Source: Gammaproteobacteria bacterium (GTDB lineage Bacteria > Pseudomonadota > Gammaproteobacteria > Arenicellales > Spongiicolonaceae). Taken from it: a stretch of DNA of 8,561 nucleotides. The first letter of the stretch is position 1. The number at the start of each line of letters is the position of its first letter. The notes below the pieces were generated by a model, which saw nothing but the letters and a program-made list of their open reading frames with translations, was not told the origin of the DNA and made no database searches. Where the stretch lies: NCBI GenBank assembly GCA_007570945.1, contig RKSH01000066.1:1-8561 (forward strand). The letters run 5' to 3'. Positions 6,412 through 8,561 of this stretch are shown piece after piece. A program made the position numbers and the translations under genes.

Positions 6412-7429
6412 CGTCTTTCTCCGCGCGCAAGCCGAACCAGGCGCGCCAGGTTGCAAAACGCGGCAGGCGCAAACTCAGCAAACCGTTGGGCAGGCCGAGC
6501 ATCAGCGCAATCATGATGACCGCGTAAATCAGCGGCTGGTATTCGTTGAGGCCGGCGAGAAATTCAAAGGACAGGAACAGCACAAAAGTGCCCACCAGCG
6601 GCCCGAACACGTAGCCCAGCCCGCCGAGGAAGCAATACAGCATGAAATAAATGGAGTCCTGCACCTGAAAACTGGCCGGGTAGATGCTCTGCTGCATGGA
6701 GGCGATGAACGCGCCGCCGGCGCCGCCGAGGAAACAGGAGATGGCGAAAGCGACCAGCCGCAGTTGCGCCACATTGACGCCGACGCTGGCGGCCAGGTCC
6801 TCGTTTTGCTGCAGCGAGCGGAACAGCCAGCCGAGCCGGCTGTGTACGATGCGGAACATGGCGGCGAAGCCGGCCACCAACAGCAGCGCGCCGAGGTAGT
6901 AGAAAGCGAGGTGCTTGTTGATGTCGGCGAAGTCGCCGAGCAGGGTGAAGCCGAACAGTGACAGCCCGCCGGGCAGCGGAATGTTGACCACGCCCTTGGC
7001 GCCGCCGGTGAGGCCGCTGAATGAAAGCGCCGCCAGCCGCGCCGTTTCGCTGAGGCTAAGGGTGACCATGGCGAAATAGACGCCGCGCAGGCGCAGGATG
7101 GGCAGGCCGATGACGACGCCCACCGCCAGAGCGGCGATGCCGCCGAGGGGAACGGCGAACCAGAACGGGAGGCCGAGGTCCACCACGGCCAGCGCGCCGG
7201 CATAGCCGCCGATGAGGGCGAAGGCGCCCTGGCCGATGTTGATGCGGCCGATGTGAAAGGTGAGCCACACCCCGGCGCTGATGAATGCAAGCGCCGAGGC
7301 GGTGGTGAGAATGGTGAGAATGTAGGGGCTGGCGTGGAACACCGCCGGGATGACGATGAGGTAGACGGCCAAAGCGGCGCCGGCGATGTACCACCTGACG
7401 GTTGCGGCGTTGCGAACGGCGGCGTACAC
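6398..7429 (-). CDS. livM: Branched-chain amino acid ABC transporter permease LivM
   Basis: Inner-membrane permease that forms the channel with LivH. The 343-residue protein has many hydrophobic segments. LivM family motifs are GRINIGQGAFALIGGYAGAL (61-80), LRLRGVYFAMVTL (112-124), TGGAKGV (141-147), and an EAA-type cytoplasmic loop around 198-221 (SRLGWLFRSLQQNEDLAASV, then GVNV) that contacts the ATPases. The C-terminus is hydrophilic (RAEKDDGAA). The start is GTG, 3 nt after the livH stop, with a GGGG run about 8 nt upstream. No ATG alternative keeps the conserved N-terminal helix. The 14-nt overlap with livG supports one transcript. Substrate choice is set mainly by the missing binding protein, so leucine, isoleucine or valine are only the family default. 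Confidence 0.95.
   Translation of the reverse strand: MYAAVRNAATVRWYIAGAALAVYLIVIPAVFHASPYILTILTTASALAFISAGVWLTFHIGRINIGQGAFALIGGYAGALAVVDLGLPFWFAVPLGGIAALAVGVVIGLPILRLRGVYFAMVTLSLSETARLAALSFSGLTGGAKGVVNIPLPGGLSLFGFTLLGDFADINKHLAFYYLGALLLVAGFAAMFRIVHSRLGWLFRSLQQNEDLAASVGVNVAQLRLVAFAISCFLGGAGGAFIASMQQSIYPASFQVQDSIYFMLYCFLGGLGYVFGPLVGTFVLFLSFEFLAGLNEYQPLIYAVIMIALMLGLPNGLLSLRLPRFATWRAWFGLRAEKDDGAA
6412..6422 (-). promoter_or_regulatory. Shine-Dalgarno site that sets the livG start
   Basis: On the minus strand, GGAG at 6422-6419 is followed by the 7-nt spacer AAAGACG and ATG at 6411. It lies inside the last codons of livM. It supports the ATG over the longer in-frame TTG reading. Confidence 0.7.
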
Positions 7430-7432
7430 GAA

Positions 7433-8305
7433 TCAGCCCCAGGGCCGGCCCATTAAACCCTGCGGGCGGATGGCGAGAAAGATGATGAGGATGATGAAAA
7501 TCACCAGGTAGGTGTCGCCGCCGGGGAAGATTAAGTGGAGGTAGTGGTAGCCGAAACTTTCCAGCATGCCGAGGATGAAGCCGCCGAGGATGGCGCCGCT
7601 GACCACGCCGGCGCCGCCGATCATCACCATGATGAAGGCCTTGATGGAAACCCAGGTACCAAGGCCGGAGTTGACGCCGGAGATGGACACCAGCAGCGCG
7701 CCGGCCAGGCCGGCGAGCACCGCGCCGATGCTGAAGCCGAGGGCCGAGTAGCGGTTGAGGTTGACGCCCTGCAACAGTGCCGCCTCGCGGTCCTGGGCGA
7801 TGGCGCGCAACGCGCGGCCGGGGCGAGTCCACTGCATGAAAGAAATGAAACCGAGGATGAGGCAGGCGCCGATGGCCATGACGATAAGCCGGCCGTGGGG
7901 AATGAAAGCGCCGAAGATGTTGAGTACGCCGTCGCTTAGGGGCGGCGTGCCGCGGTGCTTCTCGCCGAAGAAAATCAGAATCAAACTCTCCAGCAGCAAC
8001 GCGGTGCCGGCGGCGAGCAGCATGGAACTTTCCTCGCGCACGCTTTGTTGCAGGACGCGGCGGAAGAAAAACTTTTCAAAGATGACGCCCACCAGCGCCA
8101 TGCCGGCCACCGTGGCCAAAAGGGCGGCCACGAAAGGCAGGCCGAGGACGCCGTAGACATAGTAGGTGACGAACCCGCCGAGAACATACATCTGCCCGTG
8201 GGCGAAGTTGAGCACGTTCATCAGCGCAAAAATCAGCGTCAGGCCGAGGGCCACCAGGCCGTATTGCAGGCCGAGGTAGACGCCGTTGACGATGACTTGT
8301 TCCAT
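7433..8305 (-). CDS. livH: Branched-chain amino acid ABC transporter permease LivH
   Basis: Inner-membrane permease and first gene of the liv operon in this window. The 290-residue protein is the usual LivH length. It shows the N-terminal family pattern (LGLQYGLVALGLTLIF, 11-26), NVLNFAHGQMYVLGGF (30-45), the cytoplasmic EAA-type loop GRALRAIAQDREAALLQGVN (163-182), GGAGVVSGAILGGFILG in the second half, and the typical C-terminal IRPQGLMGRPWG. The ATG at 8305 is the clear start because the conserved MEQVIVNGVYLGLQYG begins there, though no strong ribosome site is visible (upstream reads CCGCCACT). No LivK-type binding protein lies between it and the window edge, so that component must be encoded elsewhere. 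Confidence 0.96.
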   Translation of the reverse strand: MEQVIVNGVYLGLQYGLVALGLTLIFALMNVLNFAHGQMYVLGGFVTYYVYGVLGLPFVAALLATVAGMALVGVIFEKFFFRRVLQQSVREESSMLLAAGTALLLESLILIFFGEKHRGTPPLSDGVLNIFGAFIPHGRLIVMAIGACLILGFISFMQWTRPGRALRAIAQDREAALLQGVNLNRYSALGFSIGAVLAGLAGALLVSISGVNSGLGTWVSIKAFIMVMIGGAGVVSGAILGGFILGMLESFGYHYLHLIFPGGDTYLVIFIILIIFLAIRPQGLMGRPWG

Positions 8306-8416
8306 AGTGGCGGTACCGGCGGTGAGCGCGCCGGCATGCGAGTGATAATACCTTAGAACATGGAAGTGGTCGGCATTGACTGTGGTCCCAAGCCGGCTGG
8401 CCTCGAAACCGGCCCG
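8306..8416 (-). other. Noncoding leader upstream of livH
   Basis: This stretch of 111 nt has no coding signal that I can support. It is less GC-rich than its surroundings around 8340-8380. On the minus strand, TATTAT (8350-8345) resembles a -10 box 40 nt before livH, but the position 17 nt further upstream (CCGACC) is no match to a -35 box, so a promoter here is only possible. If it is real, the liv operon is transcribed from here rather than from beyond the window. Confidence 0.3.
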
Positions 8417-8536
8417 TTATGATACACGAAACAACGCGTCCGGCAACGCCGGCTTCGCCAGCACGCACTCGACCACCGCCACGGTTTTGCCGAGAGTGCT
8501 GGGTTTGCTGGCGCTTAGTTCATGCGCTATCGTCAT
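8417..8536 (-). CDS. Short ORF, possible truncated IclR-type regulator start
   Basis: A 39-codon minus-strand ORF, ATG at 8536 to TAA at 8417, with GAGGA (8547-8543) 6 nt upstream. It reads MTIAHELSASKPSTLGKTVA and then VVECVLAKPALPDALFRVS. The STLGKTVAVVECVLAKP segment resembles the first helix of the IclR-type winged-helix domain (pattern S.TL.KAL.VLE.L), which would normally continue into a helix-turn-helix with LPKSTVHR. Here the reading frame ends before that, and I find no continuation in the other frames. It may be a remnant of a regulator gene or a short independent peptide. It could also be chance, though the ribosome site and amino-acid-like composition argue somewhat against that. 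The similarity is from memory. Confidence 0.3.
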   Translation of the reverse strand: MTIAHELSASKPSTLGKTVAVVECVLAKPALPDALFRVS

Positions 8537-8561
8537 ATGCCATCCTCGATACCGGCCTCGA

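Noticed and set aside
6412..6456. TTG start for livG adding 15 residues
   Set aside because: The residues are not conserved and overlap livM; the ATG at 6411 has a well-placed GGAG.
5308..6516. Plus-strand 402-codon open frame across livF, livG and livM
   Set aside because: It is antisense to clearly conserved ATPase genes and has the Ala/Gly/His/Arg-rich composition of a GC-driven shadow frame.
8345..8350. Firm promoter call for livH
   Set aside because: There is a -10-like TATTAT but no recognisable -35 at the right spacing, so it is kept only as a possibility in the leader entry.

Overview
This is GC-rich DNA with strong G/C preference at third codon positions. It carries two complete-looking solute-uptake gene sets arranged tail to tail. 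The protein families (TRAP transporter, GMC alcohol oxidoreductase, Liv-type ABC importer) and the dense operons with overlapping genes point to a free-living heterotrophic proteobacterium, probably alpha- or gammaproteobacterial and perhaps marine. The sequence alone does not allow a closer placement.

Left half, plus strand (about 1-4899). An operator-like palindrome and a C/A-rich leader precede a TRAP operon: dctP (periplasmic binding protein, TakP/alpha-keto-acid-type architecture), dctQ, dctM, then a GMC-family FAD alcohol dehydrogenase. The last two junctions overlap (4 nt and 8 nt), suggesting translational coupling. dctP is broken by a frameshift near base 672. Both halves are otherwise well conserved, so it is either a very young pseudogene or a sequence error. 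The 161-nt gap between dctP and dctQ holds a near-perfect 59-nt hairpin and five imperfect 21-nt repeat units. A structure there could set the usual high ratio of binding protein to membrane subunits.

Right half, minus strand (8305 down to 4909). livH-livM-livG-livF encode the two permeases and two ATPases of a branched-chain amino acid (HAAT family) ABC importer. Gene spacing is 3 nt, a 14-nt overlap and 3 nt. The periplasmic binding protein (LivJ/LivK) is not in the window. The GMC gene and livF converge with only 9 nt between their stop codons.

Right edge (8306-8561). A noncoding stretch upstream of livH is followed by a minus-strand 39-codon ORF with a good ribosome binding site. Its sequence resembles the start of an IclR-type regulator that stops early. 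This assignment is tentative.

How they work together: DctP would capture a small carboxylate in the periplasm, DctQM would import it using the sodium gradient, and the GMC enzyme could oxidise a hydroxyl group on the imported or a related compound. The Liv system would import amino acids or similar polar metabolites. I see no defence system, mobile element, CRISPR array, tRNA or rRNA. Nothing here is clearly a new biological system; the most unusual elements are the dctP frameshift and the structured dctP-dctQ spacer.
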